This document shows positions 51,401 through 63,700 of a DNA stretch of 64,000 nt, in pieces. This DNA comes from Moringa oleifera. Its lineage: Eukaryota; Streptophyta; Magnoliopsida; Brassicales; Moringaceae. The notes below the pieces were generated by a model. That model did no database searches and was not told where the DNA came from. It saw only the letters and a program-made list of their open reading frames with translations. The position numbers were made by a program, and so were the translations under genes. Position 1 is the stretch's first letter; each line of letters starts with the position of its first letter. The stretch lies in NCBI GenBank assembly GCA_021397835.1, contig JAJFZO010000230.1:7806001-7870000 (forward strand). The letters are read 5' to 3'.

Positions 51401-52099
51401 CAGGATCATTATTATGATCTTTTCATACCTTATAGAAATTGAGAACAAAACATAGTTCATCTTTCACTTCTCTGCAATCAGAAGATGAAGCAGAAAAGTA
51501 TGAGTTTCTACACAAAATCAGTTTGCTTAGAGAGGAAGGGGTGATTCCTTTTTGGCCAATGTCACTCTTAATTTTGAGCTTTAAATAGCCAAACCAAACA
51601 TTATGAGATCATGAAAAGTGTGCAAGATAAATATCACAATCTAGATTATGAATTATACCATAACAATGCAACTGCAACTGCTCAAGTTATTCATAAACCT
51701 CATTAAATATGGTCTGCATCAGCTCTAAATCAGTGCATTCCGGCGCTAGGCTCTTAAAACATAATATCTATTGCCTGGTGTAGCTAGGCGCTATGATAAC
51801 TGAAGAAGCAAAGGAAAGATCACCGACGTGGGAGTTAATTATCCATGGGAGAGGTTTAATAATGAATTGCAGTTATACAAGTATATGAGAAACAAGATTT
51901 ACCAGAACCGAAATCAGCAGTTAAATCGTGTGGGTTAACTATCAGTTAACGGATTTCGAGAACAACATGGGTGTAATTGAAAATTAAGATTTTTGCTGAT
52001 CACGATCGGAGAGAGCATACCTTGTTGCCTCACATTTGTGTTATGTTCACAATCACTGAAACAACCAAGGATCTTCTGCAGTGTCCTCCTCATGCCCAT
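45440..52099 (-). CDS. Rhamnogalacturonan lyase copy E (PL4 family), 685 residues
   Basis: Exons, high to low: 52099-52021, 51382-51273, 51154-51033, 50842-50792, 50155-50036, 49936-49817, 49258-49117, 48893-48723, 48575-48420, 48326-48220, 47747-47657, 47004-46863, 46779-46623, 46461-46345, 45920-45794, 45685-45440. All sixteen join in frame. The N-terminus starts MGMRRTLQKILGCFSDCEHN and continues through a hydrophilic Gln/Asp/Lys-rich stretch to GVRLHIQDHY. Unlike B and C it has no clear hydrophobic leader. The extension is supported by a matching phase-1 splice junction rather than by homology. An alternative start at MPLQGVRLHIQDHY would give a short N-terminus like A and D. The catalytic part (VVMDNGILQVTLSKPGG), HYAGKY, EVERWPYSFPASEDF, and domains II and III are present. 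The fourth exon is nine bases shorter than in A, B and D. HYAGKY replaces the HYxGED/AD of the other copies. Confidence 0.87.
47215..47236. repeat. CATTAC hexamer repeat in a copy E intron
   Basis: CATTAC occurs three times in tandem, followed by CATT and a related CTCATT. It lies in the intron between exons 47747-47657 and 47004-46863. It is a short simple repeat with no inferred role. Confidence 0.7.
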
Positions 52100-53883
52100 C
52101 AATGGATCGGCATCATCTGTTTAAATGCATAATAACCAGAGGGAGAGAGACAGAAACAGACGGAAAGATGGTAGTTTTAATAGCGGTGATGCCTCATCAA
52201 TGGTGGCTATGATGATGGACTGGACTAAGGCGGTAAGATTTTCCGTTTGGAGAAATTGTTAATTTAAACAGACCGTGACGATGAGCACTTAATGGAAAAC
52301 ACACCGCCCAGTTAATTATTTTCAATAAATATCAAAATAAAGTATTTATTCATATTTTTAGTTAAAATATTATAATTTTTATTAATTATATATATATATA
52401 TTCAATTAAATGGAATTTTATTTTTAAGTTTTTTTAAAAAACCGTCATCATAAAAAAGAAATTCAAAATTTTTTAAATACAAAAAATATATTTTTATGAA
52501 TTTTTAACATTTAAAAAAATTGAAATAAATATAACTTAAATATTTTAATATTTATAAAATTTTTAGTTAAATTTTATTCTACAAAATTCTGAATTAAAAT
52601 TGTTTTTTAAAAATATAAATTTACCATCCATTTTAAGTAAATTGTTATTTTATATATAAAATTAATTAAAAAAACTACATAATCTGGATTTGAAAACTTG
52701 AATTATATAAAAATAATTTTTATATTTGCTCTATAATTTCTCAATTGAAGACAGTTTGGGAATGTAATTATTAGATTTCAATAGGCAATCTACTTCCATT
52801 ACCTGCCCAACTTTGATTGGAAACGAAAATCCTATTGATAGATAATTGAATCAAAACTTATGACGATTAATCAAACGTTTAGTTTGTGAAATAAAATAAA
52901 GAAAATAAAATAAATATTTTTAAAAAATAAAAAATAAATATTATTATATTAATTTATTAAAATTAAATAAAATTTAAATTATTGTTATGTGTTTGATTCA
53001 TAAAAAATAAGATAAAAAATAATTAAAATAAATTTAAAATATTAGTATCTTTTTATTAAATTAATTATAATTTAATTAATTTCTATATAAAATTTTTAAA
53101 ACAATATTAATTAATAAATATTTTATTATAATAAATTATTATAAAAATAATATAATTAAATAATATATTAATAATTATTTTTAAAATTTAAAATTTTAAT
53201 ATTATAAAAAATAAAATTAATATTTATTAATATTTTAATAACATTATTTTTATTTTTATATATTATTTAAAAATAAAAAATATCATTTTATGTATAATAA
53301 TAATAATTTAAAATTTTTATCAAAAATATATTTAAAATAAAAATAATATAATAAACTTTTATTTTTATAAAATAACCATTCCCAAAGTTCATTTTGAAAA
53401 AAAACCTGAAAAAATAAAAAAATTCAAAAAATATAATTTTTTAATAAAAATAAATCAAATATTAAAAAATAATTTTACATAAAAAATAAAAAAATTAATA
53501 TTCCCATGAACAAAAGATACTGTAAGCGAACAAATTTTCAATATGCAATACCCATCCAAATAAAGACAGAGAGCTAATCATGTTCACCGCTACTTTGGGA
53601 CCAGACAGTATCAATTCCGGCATTAAGGGATCACCCAAATGTTAAAAGGATAAACTAAAAGGCAAACTTGCTCAAAACTAGAAATCATTATTTATGACAT
53701 AAAAATGAAGAATTCATCATGAACCATGAGCCGGTATTGCACAGCCTTTTGTCAACATACTACCACAATCTCAACGAGTTTGACACTGTGACATGAGTGA
53801 AGGATCTAAACTTCTGATACAGATAGAGTAATATATAGTTCTGAGGTTGATTTACACATGGCCAGTATGTGCCGTCCATGCAG
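52100..53883. other. Promoter of copy E, AT-rich block, and 3' region of the zinc-finger gene
   Basis: The first 200 bases upstream of copy E are mixed sequence with AG-rich leader-like DNA (GAGGGAGAGAGACAGAAACAG region). From about 52320 to 53500 the DNA is extremely AT-rich, nearly all A/T, with runs of TAAAATAAAA type. A diverged instance of the AT-rich repeat is at about 52537-52600. From 53520 onwards it returns to normal composition, as expected for the 3' untranslated region of the next gene. Confidence 0.6.
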
Positions 53884-56800
53884 CTAATGCACTTGACTGT
53901 TCTCTGGCTTCCTCTGGAAAAAAAGGGATCCTAATAAAACAGCAAAGCCTGTTATTGCAATAGTGAATAGAAGCCGTCTTCGTGAAAAATCTTGCGGCTG
54001 TCTTCTCGGAGCATCTCGCTCTCTTTCTACTGGCCTCACATCCCTTCAGGTACCCATGAGAAATAAGAAACACATATGATTAGGTTTCCAGTCAATACTG
54101 TAGTACATAGCAAGAAACATAACAAAAAGTTCCAAACAGCTTTCACTTTTATAAAGTGGACAATTAAGAATAGATGTTTGAACAAACATTACATAAGGTT
54201 GTAGGACAAACATGATTGAACTGTTGAGTTCCCAATTTCTGTGTTAACAATGTGAAGGAACTAAGATAGGTTCTGGTATATCCAGGTTGGATGCCATGTG
54301 GAAGTTGTACTGTTAAAGAAAATGACCAAACTCACTAAAACATGTTCCCAAAATCAGACAAAAGGTCAAAAGTAGATTTAGGAGTGCTTCTATTGACATA
54401 TGAAAATAAATACTTTCAATCTAATGTAAGAAATATTGATATTATTATAAAACGAATGAGATAGAACACGATGTGCACACTTTCAAACACAATGAATTTT
54501 AAAAATATGGAGACACTGCATGCCTAAGATTTCTTGTTTTGCCTGTTGAGACCTTTTTGTCTCCAATGATGATGTAAATTTGATAACACAAATCATAGTA
54601 AAAGATTTTCTCTACTGATTTTGAATCATGCAAGTACCCAGATGCAATTGTATGCGATGCCATAATTGATGACAATCCAGGTCACCACAAATCACTTCAA
54701 AAGCATCACTGAAAGCCTTCTATTTCTAAAAAAATGGAAAAATAAAGACATTCCAAAGTAAAGCCCATTTAGGTTAACATGTCTCAAGTGCAAACTAGCA
54801 AAGAAGATATATCCGAAAGTTAACAAAAGATGTCTTGGAAGAAATGTTAGCATCTCTACCTGGAAGATCCCACACTGTTTTCTGAAACACCAGTGCACCT
54901 ATTCTCATGGTTATATCTTTCACGCAGTCTAATATATCTATTACATAGTTGACAAAGTTCTGTCCGGTTCCCACATACTTCCTGAAAGACAAACCAGAAA
55001 AGAGATTAAACCATCTTTTAACCTAAGTACAGCAACCAATGCCAGTGACAATTAGTACCTGATGCTCAGCCAGATCAAGAGCAGGCAATGGAAACTCACA
55101 AAACTCGCATGTTACGATCCTCTGGGGGCAGTTTTCACCTTTATGAACGGCTAAAACTTCACGTTCCATAGTCTCACTGCACAGCGAACAGGCTACCTGC
55201 TCAATGCAATATATGTCAATCACAGGACAACCACATATGCATATTCATATTTTCGGAATTAATAAGTCAAACCCAATAACCATCTCCAAACAAAAATTAC
55301 CAAAACTGCACCAATCAGGTTTTCTAATCACCAAGATGTCAAATGGGTTTTATTTTTCCTTTTCCGAAAACCTTAAGAAACAGCCATGGAGATTTCTTAC
55401 GAGCTAAACTCTGCACATGCAAATGGAATGGTACTCAACTCAAAAAATTCCTTATTTACATTGGAATTTCAAGCTGACTTGAATGAATCAGTGTTTTCAT
55501 GTGAGAATGGACAAGAACATATTCTGTTAAATCCCCTCCACTATTTCCCCTAAGCATTAGCAATGCTAGCTAACGCACATCAGCCAAAGGTAAACAAAAG
55601 GCCCAATTTTGAGTTCGATGAGCACAACCAAATTACATGTATGAACTTGCAAAATAACAAAAAAGGAAACACTAAATGATGTTGCACTTCATTGACACTT
55701 TTAAGTCCAAAGACTACAAGAAGCTCAAGGTATTACTAAAGAGTTGTAGCGAGGTGTTGGAGAAAGAACTGGAAATGCAGCTTATCATTCGCATACTCTC
55801 CCAATTAACAGCAGAAACACAGGCCCAGCATCATCTATTGCTGTATCAAAGCCCCACTTGACAATAGTACAAGACACGTACTTTAATCCTTCATTTTCAT
55901 ATTTGGTGCCTGAACCTAAGTTGTAGTCACCCTTTCGCACCAATGCTAAAGCCTAATGGCCATGTAATATGATTTCTTCTAGCTCAATAAACTACTAGAA
56001 AGCAATCACAACAATTAACAAGAAAGTAAAAGAGAAACATAAACTCTTTTATTGAAAAACAAAAAAGAAAAAAAAGCAAAACTCACATACCGGAGCATGT
56101 GTGTTCAAGAAATGTTCCTTAGCATGTCTTTTGGGAACCATATCACCACAAACTTTACATTTTTCTAGGTTGCGGGAGCAATGTGCATAATGCAGATCAA
56201 TATTTGAAGAAGGGATAGCTCTGTCACTGCAAACAATAGAAAATGTAAATACTCATCAGAAGCGTGGATTAAGTTAGATAAATGAGGCATTGAAGGAAAA
56301 TATCAACATGATACACTCAACAATTATGGGCTTTCACCAATTTGAATTTAATACGACACATCTCTCTAAAGATTTGGAAATTACTTAGCTACTTGTGATA
56401 GACTAAAGCAATCGTGCAAAAAAGGACTAATGAAATGACATCATTGCAAATAAAAAAAGGGCAGGCCACAAGCTTAAAATGAACTGTAGGTTCAAACAAC
56501 ACCAAACAGATAATATGTTGTGGGATGTCTAGCTCTCAAAGAAAGAGCTTGGTAGATGGTCTCTGAAATAGATTCTATCCATGCATTTCAAATATTTATC
56601 CTTGAACACATACTGAGAGAACACAGAAGCAAATGTTAAATGTCCAATTAAATACTTGGAGACCCATCCATCAAAAAATGACAGTTCCATTACAACCAAA
56701 GAGTTTCTTCAATTCGATACATCTTCAAACACACATTGATGACACAGCAGACCCCAAGGTGTTTTACTTGTGATATCAGGCTTAATTGCTAATCTTAGGT

Positions 56801-57388
56801 GAAAATCATAGCAACAAAGATGTGGCGAGGACGCAATTTATGAACATTCTAGACATTCAAAATGCTAGGAAATGGAACTGATATCCACCAACTATGTTTT
56901 CAATATGCAATTCGATTTTTGTTTTAGAATCAAGTGAATTCTCTTGTTTGTTTCTGGATAGGAGAATCCAGTGAATTCTTAAGAGGGAGACAATTTTATG
57001 GTAATGCATACAAAATTTTATAAAGTATTGTCATTTTGTTTGACCACAGGATTTATGAAATCTATAGAAACACAACCACGAAAGAACCAATTCATCTATT
57101 GAGCCCAAAACAAACACACATCCTACAGTTCAATACTTAAAAGACAAAGTGGGGAAAAAAAAAAACAAGTTTGATGTAGCTTCAACTTCAAGCAACTAAA
57201 GCCGAAAGTTGGTCAGATTCCAAGTGAACGAACTCAAGAAACCACTGAGATCGAAACAAAAAATCAGATTTTATGCTAATTTTGGGAAAATTAAAGGCAT
57301 AAACACAAATCAAATTCAATTGCGCCAGAAGGCTGAATCATTACCAGTGGCTGCATATGCTGGTGGTGTCGTCGGTAGCACCTTCCAT
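53884..57388 (-). CDS. TRAF-type zinc-finger protein with C-terminal membrane anchor, 199 residues
   Basis: Exons, high to low: 57388-57345, 56226-56091, 55196-55059, 54981-54860, 54043-53884; all splice phases match. The protein is a chain of Cys/His fingers: CSHC at 12-15, then HYAHC, CKVCGDMV with HAKEH, CSLCSETMER, CEFCEFPLPA with AEHQ, CGNRTELCQLCNRYI, and NHENRC. The last 52 residues are first basic (RERDAPRRQPQDFSRRR) and then hydrophobic (LLFTIAITGFAVLLGSLFF, 171-189), ending ten residues later. This is a tail-anchor layout, placing the fingers in the cytosol on an organelle or ER membrane. The domain plan resembles Arabidopsis proteins annotated TRAF-type zinc finger-related and animal XAF1. 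No RING or MATH domain is present, so ligase activity is not implied. Its biochemical role is unknown to me. Confidence 0.88.
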
Positions 57389-57790
57389 CTCAAAAAACGA
57401 GCGAATCCACACAACGTCTTCCTCCGATCAAATTCTTCCGGGAAACAAAAACAAACAATTAATCAGCGACAGCTAGCCGGAGAAGCATAGATCAAAATAG
57501 GGATCAGGAAACTGAGAGAAAAAAAAACCGAACCTGCAAAGGCGCAAGAGAAAAAACACCTGCGGACTTTTGGAGTGTTTTCTCCGCCGATTTCAGGAAA
57601 ATAATAATAAAAATAATAATAATATGAGGAAGAAAAGAGGACGGAACACTCAGAGGCAGATTTATTGATTACTTTTGTTGAACTAACTTAGGATGAAAAA
57701 CTTTTTGGGGTATCCGTCGTCGGTACACATTCAGCAATGACACTGCTTAACCCACGCGCTTTTAATACCTTGGACCACGCTTCCTATCCT
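57389..57790 (-). promoter_or_regulatory. Leader and promoter region of the zinc-finger gene
   Basis: Upstream of the ATG the minus strand shows mixed, fairly GC-rich leader-like DNA up to about 57600, then an AAT trinucleotide repeat at about 57600-57630. No confident TATA box could be assigned. Composition drops to nearly pure A/T beyond about 57790, a natural left limit for the far intergenic region. Confidence 0.4.
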
Positions 57791-60700
57791 TTTTCTTTTT
57801 AATAAATATCATTTTAAATCATAATTATTTAAAATCTTAAATTTTATTTTTTTTTATTTTAATTAAATTTTAATTTTTAAAATATATTTAATTAAATAAT
57901 AATTTATTAATGTTATGTAAATTAAACTTTAACTTAAAAAGATTATAAAGATAAATATTTTTTATTATTAAAATTATTAAAAACTATTTAAATAAATTTT
58001 ATACTTTATTAAGATTTTATTTTTTAAATTTAAAATTTTTTAATTAATCAATTATTTTTATAAAGTTTTCAAATTTTTGATAGTATATTTTTAAAAAATA
58101 TATTATTTAAAATATTTTTATGATGATAGCTTATATATTTTATTATATCTATAAAAAATTATAAATCAAAATTTATTGTTAAATATTTTTTAATTCATAT
58201 TTTTTAATATTTAAATTTTTAATAAGATTTAATTTGAATAAAATTGAAATGCTAAAATTTGTTTAGATATATTTTAAAAATAAAAGTCTAATTGAAGTAA
58301 GAGGATAAAACTCAAGGTTTAAAATAATATTTACTCTAAATTTTATGATCTCACCAATCAAATTTTAGTTTCAAAACTGATTCATTAATATTTTAATTTT
58401 ATTTAAATAAAATTTTATAAAAACTTAAAATATTTTATATTAAATTTTAATTTATAATTTTTTAGGCATATAAAAATTATTTAATTATTATTATAAAATT
58501 GTATGATTATTAAACATATTTATTTATATTATAAAAATTTTAAAAAAATTCATAAAAAATAAATAATTAGTTAATAATGATAATATTGTTAATTTTTATA
58601 TTTTAAATTTTAATTTAAATAGTTAAAAAATATTTAGTTAATTTTTATATTTTATTAAATATTTATTCAAAAATATATTTTAAAAATTAAAATTTAATTA
58701 AAAAGAAAGGATAAAAGTTCAAAACTTTAAATTAAATTAATTTTTATTTTATTTTTTAATCTTGATGAAGGAAGCCCCTTGCCCAAGAGCTGGGTCTAAG
58801 CTTAAGGGCCCAAATATTACTGGGCCTAAATTTTTCTGCCAATAATTATAATAAATTATTATTTTTTAATAAATTTATATTTTTGTATTATAATAAAAAT
58901 AAATATCATATTATAAATATTTTATCAATATTAAGAAAAAGATATCATATTAATTTTTATGGATTCTCATGTTAGTTAATTGTCATAAAAATAATTATTT
59001 TTATAATTTATTATATTAAATATTAAATAAATAAAACAAATTATATATTATTATTTTATTCAATTATCACGTGCAGATCATAACTTAACAAATATCCTAG
59101 TCTTGTAAAATATAGACAGCTTAGATAATAATATAAAAAAGAGATTGAGATTGTATTCCATAAACCTAAAATAAATATCAAAAAGAATTTTTAAAAAGCT
59201 CTTTCTTACGTTAGGAATTTTACTTACTGAACCACATGCTAGTTCTTGTAAACCAACCTTGTTGTGGCTGATTTCGGCCCACTGCAAAATGCAACATCAA
59301 TCAAACATGACACGTGGACATGTGGCTTCATGGGCTTTAGATTGGCCGGACTATTGACACGCTACTTAGAGCCTTTAGTAAAGTCCAAACATCTATCATC
59401 TTTATTATTGTTGTTTAATTTATTAATTGATTTTATAAATTATTTTTTATTGTAATAAAACAAAAATAATAATAATAATTTATATTGCCCAATAAAAAGT
59501 TTTAGATACACATTTCTCTATAAAGAGTCTAAAAAAATTATTAACTTATTTTACTAGCGATATTATCTTTATTTAAAATCTGATTTTTGTTTTACAAATA
59601 TTTTATTGCTTTACTTTTTAATTATGATTTGTTTAAAGATTTTAATTATTTTAAATGTTATTAATTTTATTTTTAAATTATTAATTACTTTTAATTTTAA
59701 AACATGTTCACAAAGTATGTAAGATTAAATTTTTTATATATTATTTGATGAGGCAGTTTTGGAATGATATAGTATTTGAATGATTTCTTGTTAATTTTTA
59801 TTCAAAAGTCATGTTCTTATCTCACGTATGATTGTGTTCGTGACGGTTATTATTCTTATCTAGTTTGATATTTTATTTTTAATGTTATTTAATCTTTATT
59901 TTTCATTATAAATACTTGTATGAGAGGTGAGAGAGTTATGAAGTTTAATTTTTGTTTTAAGGGAGAAGATGCTGGAAATAAAAGGGAATAATATTCTTAC
60001 TATACCGTAATTTTTTTTTAATGGAAGACTATAATTAATTTTCAACATTATAGATATTGATGTTAAATTCAAATCTCATTAGTGAATTAAAACAAAAAAA
60101 ATTTAAAAAAAAAAAACGCGAAGGTTCCAACTATAGCAAGACAAGTTAACAGATGGCAACCTATGGCAAGCTCATATTGGTACAGATAGATTAGCCCAAA
60201 AATCACATAAACATAGTTTGATATTAGGAGATTTTTAAAATAACAAAATAAGTTATAGCTTAGCCTAGATATAAAGAGATATATTGTCCAAACAACCCTA
60301 CCAGTCTATCTCTTCCAAATCTTATCATATCAATCTATAGATAAAGGAAATCCTTAAATCAGTGACTATAAATTAAAAAAATATTACAATTTAGTCAATA
60401 TCACTTTTCACAAAGTTTATAAAATATACATACATACCTCATATTTTTTTTCCTTGACTATGTTTATTTTAAAACTTTTTAATAAATTTTTTTAATAATC
60501 TTTTAAACTGACAAAATAGTCCTCGAGGAACATCATATATAAACATTATATTGTAAATATTATTTATTGTAAAATATTAATTATTATAAATTTTTTATTC
60601 TTTGAAATTGTCTTCATAATTTTAAAGTGCATTCAAAAGATATAAAGTGAAAAAATTTATGTACTATTTAGTACTATAATATTTTTAATGAGATAAAGTC

Positions 60701-63700
60701 CTAAAGTTTAGTTTATATATTTATAATATATATATAAAAAAAATTCTTAGTTTCTCAGATTTGGAGGAATTTAATTACCCAAGTAGTCTCTGTGTGTATT
60801 ATGCATATTGCGTCTGGGCAGCTTCCACTAGGGGGGCTACTCTTTAGCCATTTAATCTGACAGGTAGCCTGGTTTACCTAACAATCCTCAGTTGCTTAAT
60901 TGATGTGTTTTGTCCACTGATCAAGAAGCGGAAAAAAAAATCCACTTTACTATAATTAACATGATCTTTAATGTGTGTATATATATATATATATTTCATT
61001 AAGTGCAGTACTGATTGAATATGGATTAATTAATCTTAACAGAGAAAACAATTTTTTAAGATAAAGAAAGCATGATTATCAATTGACTGTGTGTCTCAAT
61101 CGTCTTAATCTTAATCAACAACATACCATACTGGGTAATAAACCTACCTCCACTTCCATTTTTCAAACAATCATATACTGCATAATATGCACTTAATTAT
61201 ATAATTTCACAACTGAATAGTATTAAAGATTGGAAGGGAATGATCATTTAATATCTCTCTATATGTAAATTGTTAATATCTGACTTCATTTGACAAAAGC
61301 AAAAATACGATGTCATCTTAATTAGTTTGCATCATATTAATTATAATTATTATTGATCGATTTAATTTTTAATTAACATAAATATTTATTGTTAAAAACT
61401 AGTATTTGATTTTAAAACTGTGTATAGAATGAAAATTAAGATTTTATATATTATTTATTAATATAAATTTTTAAAACTTTTTGTTTATATAAATTTGTAT
61501 TGAGAAAATTAATGCATGGAGTTAAAAAATAGATAAATAAGAAAAGCTTTCACCCTCTTGTAGTTGTCCCGTAAAAGTCCATGCACCAAACTTGGCGGTT
61601 ACATATATATATGTTATCTTCTCACCCAAAAGGAAAAGATTTTTCCTTTTATTTTTTAATATTCAGAAAAAGGATTCTCCAAGGGAGAGGCATGGTCAAA
61701 AGTGGGTATGCAATTCAATAAATATCTCTTCTTTAAACAGCAAAAAAAATCACATAATTAAAATATCCCATAAAGTTATAATTACAAGTTCACTTGCTCC
61801 TTACGGTCCAAGAGTAACTGCATGTCATTGGTTACAATAAAAATCTATGCCATCTTTATACATATATATAATGTAAGTTAATAAAAGGCCGTCTCTTTCC
61901 AATTTGGTACGACTAAGATTAATTTGATATTTTATGAATTACATAAGAATAAATGTACAAGCAAGAGATCGAATCTAGGGTAGGTAAGATTTAATCTCAA
62001 ACTTTTATGTACTATAAGTAACTGTATCAATTCAAGTAATTGATGCCTATTCCACTTGTTTATTAACTTTTTCTTTAATCTATATATGCATTTCATCACT
62101 AATTATGTATGATGTCTTGTCCATGCTATATTTAGTTTGACAAATGAGACCGTATATATATATTCAAAAAAATATCCAATATATATTACATGCAGAAATT
62201 TAAGTAAGATCAAACTATGTAAGTGACGAAGTTAAAAATTGGTGGCATCGATATAATATCAAAATTAGGTAATTAAGATATTGTTTACTTTGATATTAAT
62301 CATTTTTGGTGCATACTGATTTTGTCCTACTGAGACATATTATTCACATTGAAAAAATGTTTCGTGAATTTATGGTGTATTTAATTTTATATAACAATTT
62401 TTTGATGGATTTATAATCAATGTATATGAAATTTGATTGACGTGACTCTAAAAATGATAGAATATGAATAAGCACATCCGTTAGATTCAAATTTTGGTAT
62501 AATATTTAACAGTCGTTTGATTAGATCTTGATTCTCACGGATTTATATGTTAGATCATCTCAAAAATGCACTACATAGAAAGTATGCAATTAAGCTTATG
62601 AAATTATTTACCACTTTTTCTGTGAGCAATATGTGTGACTATCTTTATATTGAAGAAATAAAGCTTTTACTATTCTAGTCTTTCTTGAATTTGGTATTAA
62701 ATAAATCAACGGCATGATATAGAATGATTAAATTTTTACTATTCTGCCAACAATAATGTTTAATTTCATTGGTTGATTCTCATGTAGGAACTAATTTTAT
62801 TAATCCACGATAACATATTTCACGTGGGTTTCAGCGAAATTCGAGTTTGTTCTCAAGAACAGTCGTTGAACCCTAGATATTGCATCTACAGAGCCTTCAA
62901 GCACTATAGTACTCCCCTCATGAGATTCTTGTCTCTTGACAAAAAGTTAGAAAATATTGACATTCTTTTGGCCCTTGCTACATAGCTGTTTGCCATTGGC
63001 CGAAGCTCCATAAAAGCGTGCGAGAAATGGCCTCGGTTGGCTGCCTTCACGTGCGCATCAGTCCTCTTCAGGTGCCATTAGGGTTAATTCCCATGTCTTT
63101 GGAATTCAAGAAATATAAGAACCGTAAGTTTCTTCATCATGGATGATGGACCTCGAGCAATATTTTATGTCCCTAATAATAATATTGATCTTATGTTGAA
63201 TGGAATCCTGTATGGGAATGCGTTTTTATGCGTTTTATACACAAATCATGTGCTCTGCAAGTTGTAGATATGGGCAATATCATGGCTTCGAGAGAAATAT
63301 GAACTCAATCTTCTCAATTTATAATTGTACTTATTTCCAAATCTCGCGTTTGGTTATTATGGAAAGTGATGTTAAAATTGATTGTTGAGTTCCCTCCAAA
63401 CAAAAATTATCAATAGTAATATTTAATTAAGTGTTGCTGGCCGGCCCAGCTAAAATATAACTAATTTGTATAAATTTCTTTGTAGTTTTTTAACATGAAA
63501 CTCAGTGAGAAAAAAAAAAAAAGATAGTGGCACTTAGATTTAATTACACATTATTTAATCATGGTAACTATTTTAGCTTAACTTTTGAGAAGTTTTTTTT
63601 TTTTGGTGAATTATAACATAATATTAAGCAACTAGTTATGTTGAATTTAACATGTGATAATTTAATAAAATAAATAATTTTAATTTTTTATTTATATTAA

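Noticed and set aside
52320..53500. Considered as a scaffold-attachment region or replication origin because of extreme AT content
   Set aside because: Similar AT-rich blocks occur throughout the window, so composition alone gives no specific support.
61975..62045. Possible SINE B box (GATCGAATCT) in the right intergenic region
   Set aside because: Only a short, imperfect match on one strand, with no A box at the right distance, no tail and no flanking duplication.
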